64,000 nt of DNA, taken from positions 682,001 through 746,000 of the forward strand of contig NZ_UYJA01000003.1 in the NCBI RefSeq assembly GCF_900618535.1. Direction: 5' to 3'. The notes under the pieces were generated by a model, which was not told where the DNA came from, searched no databases, and saw only the letters and a list, made by a program, of their open reading frames with translations. Position numbers and translations under genes: made by a program. Of the stretch, positions 63,159-64,000 are shown one piece after another; position 1 is the first letter of the stretch, and every line of letters starts with the position of its first letter. Source of the DNA: Pseudomonas bubulae (lineage in GTDB: Bacteria; Pseudomonadota; Gammaproteobacteria; Pseudomonadales; Pseudomonadaceae).

Positions 63159-64000
63159 ATGAACAAGCGACCTCTTTATTTCGATTACGCGGCCACCACT
63201 CCCGTGGACGCTCGTGTCATCCAGGTGATGGTCGAATGCCTGGGCTTTGAAGGCAACTTTGGCAATCCAGCTTCCGGCTCCCACGTCTTTGGTCAGCAAG
63301 CCCGGCATTCGGTAGAACTGGCCCGAGAGCAGGTCGCGCAACTGATCAATGCCAGGCCGGAGCAGATCATCTGGACCTCGGGCGCTACCGAGTCCAACAA
63401 CCTGGCCCTGAAAGGTGTGGCACAGGCCGGTGGCCAGTTGCGCGGGCATATCATCACCAGCCAGATCGAGCACAAAGCGGTGCTGGATACCGCGCGTTTT
63501 TTACAGGATGCAGGCTTTGACGTGACCTACCTGGCACCTGATGCCAACGGGCTTGTCAGCGCCGATCAGGTCAGCGCCGCCCTGCGGGCAGATACGCTGC
63601 TGGTGTCGCTGATGCTGGTCAACAACGAACTGGGGACGGTGAATGACATCCCGGAGATTGGCCGTCGCGTGCGCGAGCATGGTGCGTTGTTTCACGTAGA
63701 TGCTGCGCAAGGTGCAGGCAAAGTAGCCATCGACCTGAATGAGTGGGCCGTCGATCTGATGTCGTTTTCGGGGCACAAGATTTATGGCCCCAAAGGTATC
63801 GGCGCGTTGTATGTGGGCTCGCGGGCACAGGATCGCTTGCAGGCGCAGATTCACGGTGGTGGGCATGAGTCCGGTTTGCGCTCTGGAACGCTGGCGACGC
63901 ATCAAATTGCCGGTATGGGCGCAGCTTTTGCATTGGCCAATCAGTCGTTTGCCGAAGAGCTGGAGCATATTCGTGAATTGCGTCAGCGTTTGCTTGCACA
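63159..64000 (+). CDS. Cysteine desulfurase (IscS/NifS class), N-terminal part
   Basis: The first 280 codons are in the window; the gene leaves the right edge with an open frame. The translation starts [20 protein letters not shown], has [13 protein letters not shown] and the PLP His in SQIEHKAV, the Asp/Gln pair in [10 protein letters not shown], and the Schiff-base Lys in [12 protein letters not shown]. Cysteine desulfurases take sulfur from cysteine as a persulfide for Fe-S clusters and tRNA. The isolated location beside a sigma-54 activator suggests a secondary copy rather than the iscRSUA operon gene. The active-site Cys loop lies outside. Confidence 0.88.
   Translation, partial: MNKRPLYFDYAATTPVDARVIQVMVECLGFEGNFGNPASGSHVFGQQARHSVELAREQVAQLINARPEQIIWTSGATESNNLALKGVAQAGGQLRGHIITSQIEHKAVLDTARFLQDAGFDVTYLAPDANGLVSADQVSAALRADTLLVSLMLVNNELGTVNDIPEIGRRVREHGALFHVDAAQGAGKVAIDLNEWAVDLMSFSGHKIYGPKGIGALYVGSRAQDRLQAQIHGGGHESGLRSGTLATHQIAGMGAAFALANQSFAEELEHIRELRQRLLA

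Noticed and set aside
1..64000. CRISPR arrays, tRNA or rRNA genes and insertion sequences
   Set aside because: Looked for regular repeats, cloverleaf-like sequences and transposase frames; none was convincing.

Overview
The window reads as chromosomal DNA from a Pseudomonas species, probably of the fluorescens/putida type. It is GC-rich and gene-dense. It carries genus hallmarks: PrrF and CrcY small RNAs, the liu leucine-catabolism genes, DUF2790 proteins, tamAB, a gnd-zwf operon and the 'GTGGGAGCGAGC' REP family. I see no tRNA or rRNA gene, CRISPR array, insertion sequence or prophage module. Species-level identification is not possible from what I can see.

Region 1 (1-6.2 kb) is a 2-aminoethylphosphonate (AEP) locus. 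It holds phnX (cut by the left edge), phnW, two related LysR regulators, an organophosphate-antiporter-like MFS transporter and a DAO-family FAD oxidoreductase of the type found beside AEP genes. The combination suggests that substrates beyond plain AEP, such as N-methyl-AEP, may be used. Region 2 (6.3-10.3 kb) has a YebC/YeeN-family protein, a leucine-rich-repeat/protein-kinase fusion, a cytosolic-type M14 carboxypeptidase and a PrrF-type iron-responsive sRNA with a Fur box and terminator.

Region 3 (10.2-25.1 kb) centres on leucine and isovalerate. It contains an Lrp regulator divergent from leucine dehydrogenase; liuABCD; a divergent acyl-CoA ligase whose apparent ATG start is followed at once by TAG; CrcY with a sigma-54 promoter; liuE; liuR; a LysR; and an acyl-CoA dehydrogenase. 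LiuR-type palindromes lie at 18839, 18881 and 22799. Inserted among these is a divergent pair: a DUF3077-like gene and a PrtR/CI-like repressor whose S24 protease residues are replaced.

Region 4 (25.1-36.5 kb) has a PstS-OmpA fusion, xthA, an acetyltransferase, tamA-tamB, an aldo/keto reductase with divergent LysR, a tiny membrane protein and a truncated Fur-like protein. Region 5 (36.7-55.3 kb) is more accessory. It holds an orphan FecR, secreted PepSY and tandem DUF2790 proteins, an AFG1/ZapE-like ATPase, an aldo/keto reductase, an orphan FecI-type sigma factor behind an 11-C tract, an MgtA-type Mg2+ ATPase, and a BvgA/BvgS-like phosphorelay followed by a receiver lacking its phosphoacceptor Asp. 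A GNAT, a Fur-boxed TonB-dependent receptor and a CptA-type phosphoethanolamine transferase follow.

Region 6 (55.7-64 kb) is metabolic: a gnd-zwf-HAD operon, a dienoyl-CoA isomerase, nudC, a TSUP transporter, a SfnR-like sigma-54 activator with no sensory domain and, cut by the right edge, an IscS/NifS-type cysteine desulfurase.
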